A stretch of DNA of 64,000 nt from Azolla caroliniana (lineage: Eukaryota; Polypodiophyta), in contig JBHGNT010000011.1 of assembly GCA_043228905.1 (NCBI GenBank), positions 2,170,001 through 2,234,000 on the forward strand. The letters are read 5' to 3'. This document shows, piece by piece, positions 35,871 through 46,121 of the stretch. Both the position numbers and the translations under genes were made by a program. How positions within the stretch are numbered: position 1 is the first letter of the stretch; each line of letters opens with the position of its first letter. The notes beneath the pieces were generated by a model that was not told the DNA's origin, searched no databases, and saw nothing but the letters and a program-made list of their open reading frames with translations.

Positions 35871-37774
35871 GAGGAAAGTATCTTGATGATAATTATTTTG
35901 CGAAATACTGGGCAAGAGTTTAGTCTGGAACAGACACCACCACATCCTCGAAGGAATCCTTCCACATTGCTAACGGTCTGCTCTACCATAATGGGAAGGT
36001 TTGTGTTCCAGATTTGCCTGAGGTAAAAAAGAGAGTTCTTTTTTAATGCCATGATGCACCCTCAACAAGGCACCCTAGAATACATCGTACACTCGTTCTC
36101 ATCTCTAGTCAATTCTATTGGCCTAAAATGCGTCTTGACATACATAGTTATGTGACTAAATCTCACCAATGTTACGTTAACAAAGCTGAGTGATTTAAGC
36201 CGCATGACTTTTACATCCCTTGGACATTCCTAATAATAAGTGGGAAAGTATATCCATGGATTTTATTTTTAGCCTTCCTCGCACCCAAAAAGGTCATGAT
36301 GTCATTTGGGTTGTGGTTGATAGACTAACTAAAATGGTCATATTTATTGCTACTAAAACCACGGTAACAACTCCTGAATTGGCTTACCAATTCATTGACG
36401 AGTTATTTTGTTTTTATGGGTTACCGATGGATATCGTGAGTCATCGAGATCCAAAGTTTACTAGTAACTTCTGGACGCAAGTATTTAAGAAGTTAGAAAC
36501 TACGTTGAGCATGAGCTCCACGGATCATCCTCAATCCGATGGACAAACAGAATGAGTAAATCAAATTATTGAGGACATGCTTTGACCATACGTTGGTGCA
36601 AAAACAACAAAATGGGAACGTTATCTCCCAATTTTGGAGTGTGCTTATAACAACTCCAAGCATACGTCGACGGGATATAGTCCTTTTATGTTGATCTATG
36701 GTTTTCAGCCACGAGCCCCGATTGATGTTAATATACATGTAAAGAATCGGATATGATTCTTGTGAAGCGGAAGAGATGTGAGTTATGTGTGTGTATGAGA
36801 GAGAGAGAGAGAGTGAGAGAGAGAGAGAGTGAGTGAGAGAGAGAGAGAGAGAGAGTGAGAGACAAGGAATAACACAGAGAATACGCAAGGTAGATTGTAT
36901 TAACAAAGGAGAAAGACTCAACTCAATACAAGGTGGGAGGAGGGTGCTTTATATAGTCACCCTCTCTCTTCATTAACTACAAGACTCATGGAGCATGGGG
37001 AATGTGAAAGCTCATAAGTTATGTGTCAAAGAATATGATCCTATGACTCATACTAAATGCTAGAATACAAAGAGGAGACATAATGGTGGCTCTTGACCGT
37101 TGGAGTGTCTATTCACTCTGAAGGTGAGTTCACACACTAGACCAAGGTGAGCTTGATTCTCAATAATACATCATGATACGTTGCGAAATACGCAAAAATT
37201 TCTTTGGGATATGCAAGATATATTGCATATTGCACGAGATAATATAAAAACATCTCAAGATAGAGTGCGTTTTTACGCCGATCATAATAGACAACCTCGT
37301 GTATTCAACCCTGGACAGAAGATATTTTTACGTGTACCTCACAATTCTAAGACATTGTCTATGGGTAAGTGCGCTAAGTTAGCCCCACGATTTTGTGGAC
37401 CTTTTCAAGTCCTCAAACGCATTGGTTCATCAGCCTATCGTCTCGCTCTTCCCGATGGCGTTGAAATTCATCTAGTTTTTCATGTAATTCGTCTAAAAGA
37501 ACTTCTAGGTTCTGGCGACAATATAATTACAACTGAAACTCTGGTTAGTTCTGAAGAATTATCTTCTAAAGCACATGTACCAGAAAGAATTCTCGATGTT
37601 AAAACAAAAAATCTGCGTACTAAAATAATACGAGAATATAAAATTAAATGGGTGGATAAATCTATCAAAGATGCCACATGGGAACACGAAAATACTCTTA
37701 GAACTAACTTCCCATTGCAAGAGACCGTGCAATGTTTTAAAGAAGGGGAGTATGTTACAGGCATGACCATATAA
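35871..37774 (+). pseudogene. chromovirus integrase with C-terminal chromodomain
   Basis: Integrase blocks: WESISMDFIFSLPRTQKG, VVDRLTKMVIFI, GLPMDIVSHRDPKFTSNFW, HPQSDGQTE, KWERYLPILECAYNNS, GYSPFMLIYGFQPRAPIDVN. The D,D,E residues can be read. A solo LTR (36738-37165) splits it; excising that restores PIDVN-IHHDTLRNTQ. The last part has the GPF..L.RIGSSAYRLALP module and then VPERILDV ... YKIKWVDKSIKDATWE, the layout of a chromodomain, which in chromoviruses steers insertion by binding histone marks. It ends TAA at 37772-37774. Stops and a changed zinc finger make it inactive. Confidence 0.88.
36738..37165 (-). mobile_element. copia-type solo LTR (family B) in chromovirus integrase
   Basis: 428 bp from TGTAAAGAATCGG to GCTTGATTCTCAATA, flanked by ATACA on both sides (36733-36737 and 37166-37170). 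It matches the LTR at 59245-59674. A GA run fills about 36797-36862. The TATA on the minus strand (actatataaagc) gives the direction. Confidence 0.93.
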
Positions 37775-38267
37775 TATCTTGTGGTGGGAATTTATTGTAG
37801 TATTCTTGTTAAGTAATTAGGTAATTAACTAGGGTTAATTAGAGACTAATTATATGGTTACGTTAAGCAGTGGAAGATTAGTATGATATGCGTGTGAGAG
37901 GAAGTTAGAGAGAGAGGAAGTTACACTTGAACACAAAGATAAATGGGGGATGATTGACTATATTGAAAAGTGTCATCAACATTCGAAAATACCCACAATG
38001 AGGTATATATACAACCCATGTGCAAAGGTGCACATGTGTGGGTAGAACATAGGTACTTATGTGTAAGTCCTACATTAAATGTACTAAGGAGTGGAGGATC
38101 TAGAATATCCCACTTAAGTACAAGGTCCTATTTAAAGGCTTAAGGTCAACACATTAACTAGATTCGATCTAGGTAACTACTAAGTTACATGTGTTGACTA
38201 ACTAGATTAAACTAGTTGAGCTTGATATCTCAACACGCTCAAGTGTGAGAGGCATCCAACGCCCGGT

Positions 38268-41128
38268 TTAGCTTCCTTCGGCTTCGTCAGCATCGGTGGG
38301 CTTGCGGCTTTCTTCGCGGCGTTGCGCGGCTTTCTTCACGTCTTCGCGGCTTCGTTGTGCGGCTCTCCGCGACTTTGTTGTGCGGCGTTGCGCGGCTTTC
38401 TTCGCGTCTTCGCGGCTTCGTTGCGCGGTTCTCCGCGGCTTTTTGAGCGGTGTTGCACGGCTTTCTTCGCGTCTTCGCGGCTTATTCTCCCCCTCAAGCC
38501 TGTGACGAAGGCTTGGATCCTCGGGCTCTTGTTTAGCCATTACCTTCATCGTGAGGGCATAGTGATGGGCCATATACTCGTTGTAGGCGTAACGAGTGAC
38601 TTGGGTCTTCTCTCATGATGAGCGGCGGAGTTTCTCGTTTGTCGATTTGAGCGCCTTCTTTACTCGGGGTGTCCTCATGATGGGTACACCGAACTCACTG
38701 TCTAGTGAGCGAGCCGAATCATCCGAATCCTGGTCGTCGGGGTGGACCTCAACTTCGTATTCGGGCATCTTACCTTTGCTTTTGTCGGATATCGGACTTG
38801 GCCGAGTTTCGTCATCTGAGTTGGCGTTCAACTCTTCCTCGATCGGGTCGGATGGAGTCACATCGGGCTTATACCAAGATGCTGATTCCTCGAAAACGAC
38901 GTCGGGACTTATCCGCACTGCTCGGGTCGAAGGGTTGAAGCACTTGTACGCCTTTTTCGCGGACAAGTATCCTATGAGGATACATTCTTCCGACTTCGCG
39001 TCGGGCTTCTCTCGACTTTCATTCGGGATGCGTATATTCGCAATGCTTCCGAACACCTTGAGGTGCGAGAGGATGGGCTTCCTTCCGATGAAGATCTCGT
39101 ATGGAGTAAGCTCGTGCACGCTATTTGTGGAGCATCGATTCATGAGATAGACGGCCGTGGATGCTGCTTCCACCCAATAGAAGTTCGGCATGTGCTTCTC
39201 ACGCATAATGGCGCGTGCTACCTCGAGTATTTGCCAATTCTTTCTCTCGGCTACTCTGTTTTGTTGGGGAGTGTGTCGGCATGAGAATTCTCTACGAATG
39301 ACTTCACCTTGGAGGTAGGAGGTGACCTCATCGGAGAAGTACTCCCTTCCTCCGTCCGATCGTAGGCATCGAATGTGCCGACCGGTTTCTTTCTCCACTT
39401 GGCTTTTGAGCCTTTGAAAGTGGGAGAGCACTTCGCTCTTCTTCTTCATCGGGTATATCCACGTGTAGCGCGAGTGATCGTCGATGAAGGTGACGTAGTA
39501 GCGGCATCCGCCGAGCGTCGGCGTTTGAGCCGGTCCCCATACGTCCGAGTGGATTATGTCAAGGAGGACTTTGCTTGCGGAGCTCTCCTTCGGGAATGGG
39601 AGTCGATGTTGTTTGCCGAGTTGGCATGCTTCGCACACTCGGTCGACTTGTTTTGATTCAAAGGCCGGAAGTCCGATTACGACTCCCTTTGCTTGCATTC
39701 CGCGAAGCCGTTGGAGGTTTACGTGGCCGATTTGCTTGTGCCACAACTCGATGTTTGTCTCGGTCTTGAGACCTTTGGCGTACATGGCCGATTTTACCTC
39801 GTTCGAGTCGAGGATGAACAAGCGACCGTCTCTCCGTCCCTTGGCTATGAGTCGGTCGTCTTTCTCAATGAAGCAACCTTTATTGTTGAAGCGAACTTGC
39901 ATGCCTTGCTCCACGATTTGGCCGACCGAGACCAAATTCTTTGTTATTGTGGGCACGTGCAAGACATTCTTGATGCAAGTTTGCTCACCTTCTTTCCCGA
40001 ATGGGACATCGCCGATGTGCCGAATGGGATGCGGAGTGTCATCTCCGGTCTCTATGTAGCCGGGTTGATCCGGCGTTCGCAAGTCGCGAAACCACTCTTG
40101 GTGCGACGTCATGTGGTGCGAGGCGCCGGAGTCTACGAACCACGCGTGTTCAGAGTTGGACGTGCTTGCAGAGTTTGCGGGATCGGAGGCCATCATAGAG
40201 TTCGCTCTATGCCTCATCACGAAGAGTCCGTCGTAGTCTGCGTATTCCGCATTCGCGGCGTAATTTGTGAGTTGCCGGCTTGTTGAGGCCGACTCACTTC
40301 GTCTTTTTCGGCACTCCTCTCCGCGATGGCCGATTTTGCCACAATAGTTGCACGTAGATGGCGTCGTTCGCCGACCTTGTTCGACATGGAAGCTCCCCCT
40401 TCTTGTGAAGGTTCCTCGATGGCTTCCGTTTCCTTACCGAAATTGTGAATTCCCTTCGTGGGATAGGTCGAATTGACCTCTTCCAGTTCGACCTCGTCTT
40501 TGGGCACCATCTGTATCGGAGAAGAGCATTTGTCCTTCCGATGTGTTGGTCTTTGGGTGAACGTGGTTTTCTTCGACCAATAGCATTGATTGGAGGTTGA
40601 AGAACGAGGGAGGGGTATCTCTTGCCAATATTTCCATTCTCAACGGGTTGAATCGTTGTGCGAGGCCGCCCAAGCATACTTGCACCATCTCGTCCTCGTC
40701 GATGTTGAAGTTGATGGAACCAAGCGAGTCGCAAATGCTCTTGATCTTGGCGGTGTAGTCCGTCACGGACATTTCTTTTTGTTGTATGTTGTTCAACTCT
40801 TGCCAGAGTTGAAGCTTGCGCGCGGATGTGTCCGCGGCGAAAATCTTCTTGAGATTTTCCCACGCCTCTTGGGCATCTTGGCGTCACGAATGTGGCTTAG
40901 CATGTGGTCGTTTACACATGTTGCCAAGCAATACATTACCCGACTCGCGCCTTGCTCCCACGTTGGGTAGTTGGCGTGTGTGATTTCGGGTTTGTTTTCT
41001 TGTGCGCCGTTAATGTAGCTCCCATACCCTTGGCCGATAAGGTATTGATTCATCTTGTACTCCCAAGATGAATAGTTGCTTCGGTCTAGCTTTTCGCTAG
41101 GGAGTGAGCTTCCCATTTGTTTGTTCAT
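38268..41128 (-). pseudogene. copia gag-protease-integrase polyprotein, RT/RNase H missing
   Basis: From 41128: Gag N-terminus MNKQMGSSLPSEKLDRSNYS, frameshift near 40880, QKEMSVTDYTAKIKSICDSL and LGGLAQRFNPLRMEILA, a CCHC knuckle region near 40340, protease WFVDSGASHHMTSHQEWF (about 40130), pre-integrase ELWHKQIGHVNLQRL, integrase core with D (IIHSDVWGPA), D (CLRSDGGREYFSDE) and E (RVAERKNWQI), then VFGSIANIRIPNESR and FNPSTRAVRISPDVVF. A TGA at 38613-38615 stands where relatives read Arg (CGA to TGA). After it, YNEYMAHHYALTMKVMAKQE is the usual spacer before reverse transcriptase, but the frame then runs straight into the polypurine word and a basic repeat tail. Confidence 0.9.
38310..38486. 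repeat. 66-bp GC-rich tandem repeat at copia 3' end
   Basis: The unit gttgcgcggctttcttcgcg... starts at 38321, 38387 and 38452 (periods 66 and 65), with about 2.6 copies. GC content is far above the surroundings. On the minus strand one frame reads as about 22-residue units rich in Arg, Lys, Ala and Ser (AAQRSREDVKKAAQRR). Confidence 0.85.
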
Positions 41129-42149
41129 GTTGATTGTTGTGTCTTCCGTTTTGTTTTTCTTCTCTTGGTCGCGTACACGTCCTTTGTAGCGGCACTACGG
41201 TAGCGGATAGCGAATAGCCGGGATTTGTCGTCGGCGTCTTGAACACACAATCACGAATAAGCGGTGGGCTTAGTGGATTTCCTAAACCACGCGCTTTGAT
41301 ACCATGTTAAGTAATTAGGTAATTAACTAGGGTTAATTAGAGACTAATTATATGGTTACGTTAAGCAGTGGAAGATTAGTATGATATGCGCGTGAGAGTG
41401 TGTGAGAGGAAGTTAGAGAGAGAGGAAGTTACACTTGAACACAAACATAAATGAGGGATGATTGACTATATTGAAAAGTGTCATCAACATTCGAAAATAC
41501 CCACAATGAGGTATATATACAACCCATGTGCAAAGGTGCACATGTGTGGGTAGAACATAGGTACTTATGTGTAAGTCCTACATTAAATGTACTAAGGAGT
41601 GGAGGATCTAGAATATCCCACTTAAGTACAAGGTCCTATTTAAAGGCTTAAGGTCAACACATTAACTAGATTCGATCTAGGTAACTACTAAGTTACATGT
41701 GTTGACTAACTAGATTAAACTAGTTGAGCTTGATATCTCAACAATTCTATACACGTGGATAAGTGTGAGGGTTAAACGAGAGTGTAAAGAAGGGGAGGAT
41801 TACTTTTAATCCTCGGGATTGAGACAACCCATTAGGCCAAGTGTGAACTTGCATGGGGGCCTTGGGTCTCACTATAAATATTAGGCCTAGCTACCCTCAT
41901 TTCAGGATCTTTTGACTACGTCGAGACTCTGCCATTGTGATGGGTCAACTCTTGTAGCGAGCGAGCCAACACTAGGTACGACTCGACACCACGATGGTGG
42001 TATGGGACGCTGATTAAGGCTCGAGTCCGTCTCGATCCCTTCGCTTGGGGGTGGTTGGGTGGATCGACACCCTTGTTTCTCTCTCTCCTTTCTTATTTCA
42101 TATATGTTTTATCATTATCATATGCTTACGTTTGATCATAACTCTAACA

Positions 42150-42684
42150 CACCTCAGGTGCATGCCTTAGATACGGCTCAGGTAAATCCGTGCTTGAAGG
42201 GTTTACAAACTCTGATATGTCGTCTGATGTTGATTCCAATCGATCCACATCTGAGTATGTGATGACTTGTGCAGGGGGAGTCATCTCCTGGCAATCAAGG
42301 CTACAAAAGGTTGTGGCATTGCCGACCACAGAAGCTGAATACATGGCTGTTGTAGAAGTTGACAAGGAAATCATATGGATGAGGGATTTCATTTGTGTAT
42401 AAGGAATGACGTGCGATCATTTCCTATTGCATTGTGATAATCAAAATGCCATCCACCTTGCAAAGAATGTTGCCTACCATTCCTAAACAAAACATATCCA
42501 AAGGAGATATCATTGGTTGAGAGAGAGGTAGATGAAAATGATTTTGCTCTTGTAAAGATCCATACAAATGATAATGGATCGGACATGCTGACAAAAGTTT
42601 TTTAAATGGATAAACTTAAAGCATGTTGGCTGAAATAAGCTTTGTCAACTCTCCCGTATAGGAGTGAAGGGGGAGTTTGTTTGT
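42150..42684 (+). pseudogene. copia RNase H, piece 3 of split element
   Basis: Reads LRYGSGKSVLEGFTNSDMSS, VDSNRSTSEYVMTCAGGVIS, LPTTEAEYMAVVEVDKEIIW, then HCDNQNAIHLAKN and DMLTKVF with stops between. A polypurine tract gtgaagggggag follows at 42664-42675. It continues the piece ending at 30817. Confidence 0.87.
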
Positions 42685-43240
42685 TGTGAAAAGGTGTCCC
42701 TCCTTATGGGAGAAGATTTGGCCAACTAGAAGTCGATTCAGTTAAGGGCCAACTATGTGTCGACCAAGTGCAAAGGGGATGGCTAAGAGCCGGCTACGTA
42801 CTAGGAGCCTACTGGGGAGCCAGTTATGATTCGGCTATCTGACCAAGTGCCGGATATGATCGGGTGGGAGCGATCTGGCTAAGGCTAAGTGTCGAATCGA
42901 CTGAAGCCGATTAGCTAAGGACATATATGTATGTATATATGTATAAATTGTAAACTGTAAAAAAAGAGAAGCATAATTAGAGAGTGTCAAAACTGAAAGC
43001 AGAGAATTATAAGAGAAGAGAGAGAAGAAAAAGGAGTGTGAACGGTGTGGATGTGCAGGTCAACGACTCTGCAGAGATCAGGTGAAGTTGTTCCCTTGTC
43101 TCTCCAATTCTCAATGTATATTCGTCAATTAAGACGAATACCTTACCAAGGTTGTAGTGATTATGTTCTGGAGTCAGTGGGCTCGTGTGGTTTTCCCAAT
43201 TAGGGTTTCCACGTAAAATTTCTGTGTCGGCTCTTTCACA
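42685..43240 (+). mobile_element. 3' LTR of the split copia
   Basis: 556 bp, starting TGTGAAAAGGTG and ending GGCTCTTTCACA, so the tips are inverted repeats (TGTGAAA/TTTCACA). A TATA-like region (gtatatatgtataaattg) sits at about 42934-42951. No 5' partner is seen; the element is 5'-truncated. Confidence 0.75.
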
Positions 43241-43309
43241 GTTTTTTTTGTTTTGTAATACTTGCTTGTCGTCTTAGTAGCTTTAGGATAGACCTAAATT
43301 TGGCTGTCC

Positions 43310-44104
43310 AATCCTATATTTCCTGTCAATTTTAAAGCAACATTCGAACATTTTAAAGGGGCCCCTAACTTTGATGTTTCAACGTTGTTGGAATTCTGGT
43401 TGTATGCCTCAAACTTGGAAGGTTGATCTCATTAAGTTAGTTTCGAAGATGGCATCCCCCAAGTCATTTCATGAATGGAGGTCTATTTCTTTGATGGGGG
43501 GGTCATATAAGATATTTATAAAGGTCTTGGCAAATAGATTACAAAATTATTTGCCAAAGTTGATACATCCTGCCCAATATGGTTTTATTGTAGGTAGAAA
43601 TATATATTACATAATGTGTTGAATGTTCAAATGCTCATGGATTATGCATGACACACTTATCAAAAATTGATTATGCTGCAATTAGATTTGGAGAAAGCTT
43701 ATGATCATGTTAATCGCTTGATCGATCCTTTGTTTCCAGGTTAATGCATACAATGGGCTTTGGTTCATGTATGTCTCTCCTCGTATATTTATTAGGACAA
43801 AATGCAATGTCTCAAGTAATGCTTTGTGGGGCAATTACATTAGATATTTCCTTCACGATATCTATTCGCCAAGCATGTGCACTTAGCCCATTGTTGTTTG
43901 TTATTGTTACTCATCTCTTGTTAGTAATTTATTGAGGCTAGCAACGAATGGTGACATTGTAGGTCTACACCTTCAATCTGGAGGGCAATTGGTAGCATAG
44001 GGTTTGGCAGATGATTCGTTCATGTTTCTACGAGCCTCACGGGAGAATTTTGAGAAGGGGATGCTTGTATAGAACCAATTTGCATTGGCTTCTAGATTAC
44101 ATAT
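43310..44104 (+). pseudogene. LINE (L1-like) reverse transcriptase, piece 1
   Basis: Encodes MFQRCWNSGCMPQTWKVDLI, EWRSISLMGGSYKIFIKVLA and PKLIHPAQYGFIVGRNIYYI, then LQLDLEKAYDHVNR and a degraded remainder. These are blocks of non-LTR retrotransposon polymerase, which copies RNA at the nicked target. It has many stops and is interrupted at 44104 by a gypsy element; the flank CATAT recurs at 51668. Confidence 0.85.
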
Positions 44105-44770
44105 TGTGAAGTGAATTTTTGCTCGTAAGCAAAGACCATGGCAGATACATCAAATGCTAAGGTGTATAAGAATAAAGCACAATATGAAAGGTTCAAGAGT
44201 TAAAAGACCAATGAGATTAAAGTGATATGAAGTTAGAGGCGTTTTCCAAAAGTAGAAAAAGCAAGAAAATAGAAAAAAATGAAAAAACGCATACAAAGGC
44301 AGAGAAAGCAAGGTAGAGAAAAAAACTCATAACTTCTTCATCTCATGTCCAAATTTCAAAAGAAAAGATTCGTAAGAAAGCTGACAAAGAGAGCTTTCTT
44401 GTATGATAAATTTAGCTGACAAACTAGAAACAATGATATGAAAAATGCTCACACAAAATCAAGGATATAAGAAAAAAGCAAGAATAACACAACGAAAAAC
44501 CTATAAATATGAGGGTATTCTTAGCAATAGAGGGGGGAGGAATAGAATATCTACAAGAAGAAGTGAGGAAGAATAAGAATATTAGAAGAAGATTAGTTGA
44601 AGAAAGAGATAAGAAGGAAAGACTATTTTGACTAATAGTATATTGAAGTAGTTACTTCGAGTTGTTACATTTGGAATCGAAGAGGATTGTATTATTCTCC
44701 TAATAGTATATTGAAGTATTCTTTGCTCTTCTTCTTCTCTTCTCTATCTCTTTTCTTTCTCTCATCATCA
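44105..44770 (+). mobile_element. gypsy element 5' LTR (second gypsy)
   Basis: 666 bp from TGTGAAGTGAATTTTTGC to TCTCTCATCATCA, matching 51004-51667. It is followed by tttTGGCGCTCTAGGG, which starts like a primer site. The host TSD is CATAT (44100-44104 and 51668-51672). Confidence 0.92.
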
Positions 44771-44819
44771 TTTTGGCGCTCTAGGGAGGGTCGATTCTTT
44801 CCGTATCAGGGGGAAGACA

Positions 44820-46121
44820 TGTTTTGTTTGTATCCAATATGGCTTTTCAATTTGCTTTTGCAGGTGATGGGGTTCAAGATGCGGGAGCATTCTTGGCCAC
44901 CTTTGAACATCATGCAATATCAATAGGGAAGATGAAGGATTTTGAGAAACTTCCTCTATTGGTGGCACTTTTTATGGAGGAGCAAGGGATTGGTATGAAT
45001 CCTTGCTACCAAACCAATGATTGAATTACCAATTATTAGTAAAACAATTTAAAGCTAAGTATATTCGATGCCGAAATGCAATGGAAGTGCGAGAGGAACC
45101 CTTTCGTTTACAAATGTCATCAACAATGGAGTACATCGATTATGAGAGGGAATTTATTGACCTCTGGACTACATGGATTCGACTACGCGGTGGAACGGAG
45201 GATGAATGGTTTAAGATGAACCGCTTCAAAGTGGGATTAAGTCCACACATTGCATTGGAGGCAAATCTAAAGGATCCTACAACTTTCCAAGCACTTATCC
45301 AAACTTGTCAAGCCTATAATAGACAAATCCAAGTTCTACAAGCGAGAGTGGATTCAACAGTTGCAACATTTAAATCTCCTATTCTTCAACAATCACCAAT
45401 TGTGTATGGAGATAAAGTATTCTAGGCTAATGTTTTTACGACATATCAACGTAATGTTCCGGTGATACAAGAAGTTACTCGACCTGAGGTAGAAGGAGGT
45501 TTCTCGGAGCAAGTAAATCAACGTCTTGATGAAACTACCCGACAAATCCAAAACATGCAAGCAAATTTTAATGTAAGTCAAACTCGAGATGCTCCAAAAC
45601 CGAGGAGAGTGATTGTGTGCTACACGTGGTGTGGAGGGACATATATCTACACGATGCCCTTCACGACGACAAGGTGATTTGGTTCAAGGCATTCATCAAT
45701 TTCAAAGTAATCAAAACAACACTAAAAACAACTTTCACCAACTCAACAACCATGTGATAGGAGGGGAAAGTACTTTAGTGCAAATTCCAACAAGTCCCCC
45801 TAAGGTAAATATGCTTGACTTTGTGTATGATATAGTTGAAGATTGTGATGTTGCATGCAATAAGACAACTACTGCATCACATAAAAATAAAGAGTTGGAA
45901 GGAGAGGCTAGTAACTCTCAACAAAAGAAGAACTTTAAGGAGACTAACTTGGAGGATTGGCCTAGAAAGAAGTATCCACAAAGAAAGATTAAAATTGATG
46001 ATATGTCAATGGGGAAAGGTATGGAACCATTTGATCTCAAGCAAAAGCTAATCTCTAGTGGACCCACATCACTTGGCCACAACTTCAACTTTCTCCATCA
46101 CTAAAAAAGGATTGGGGACGT
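44820..46121 (+). pseudogene. gypsy gag (second gypsy)
   Basis: Across frames: AFLATFEHHAISIGKMKDFE, LLVKQFKAKYIRCRNAMEVR, YEREFIDLWTTWIRLRGGTE, FKVGLSPHIALEANLKDPTT, then a knuckle at about 45613-45665 (CATRGVEGHISTRCPSRRQ, with the second Cys changed) and a linker down to 46121, where another element is inserted. Stops at 45022 and 45423 break it. Confidence 0.8.

Larger units (their letters stand above)
37807..41743 (-). mobile_element. short copia element without reverse transcriptase
   Basis: 3937 bp, minus strand, flanked by ATTCT (37802-37806 and 41744-41748). LTRs 37807-38235 (429 bp) and 41305-41743 (439 bp) start TGTTAAG and end CTCAACA. By eye they differ by one 10-bp indel and two or three substitutions, so insertion is recent. 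Beside the right LTR lies the primer site TGGTATCAAAGCGCG (minus strand, 41303 downwards). Inside are gag, protease and integrase but no reverse transcriptase or RNase H. Movement must have depended on enzymes from another copia. Confidence 0.93.
37753..42149 (+). mobile_element. chromovirus 3' LTR, split by a copia
   Basis: Begins TGTTACAGGCATGACC at 37753 after the purine tract aaagaaggggag, is interrupted at 37806/41744 by a 3.9-kb copia, and ends CTCTAACA at 42149. Without the insert and one TSD copy it is about 455 bp, equal to the 5' LTR. Confidence 0.92.

Noticed and set aside
36493-36921. Minus-strand frame with Ser/Leu repeats
   Set aside because: It is a translation of the GA microsatellite in the solo LTR.
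38613-40220. A 535-codon host gene
   Set aside because: Protease DSGAS, integrase D,D,E and flanking LTRs with target duplication show that it is retrotransposon pol.
39556-40286. Plus-strand open frames across the short copia, including 39556-40059 and 39693-40286
   Set aside because: They are antisense shadows of the GC-richer integrase and protease coding strand.
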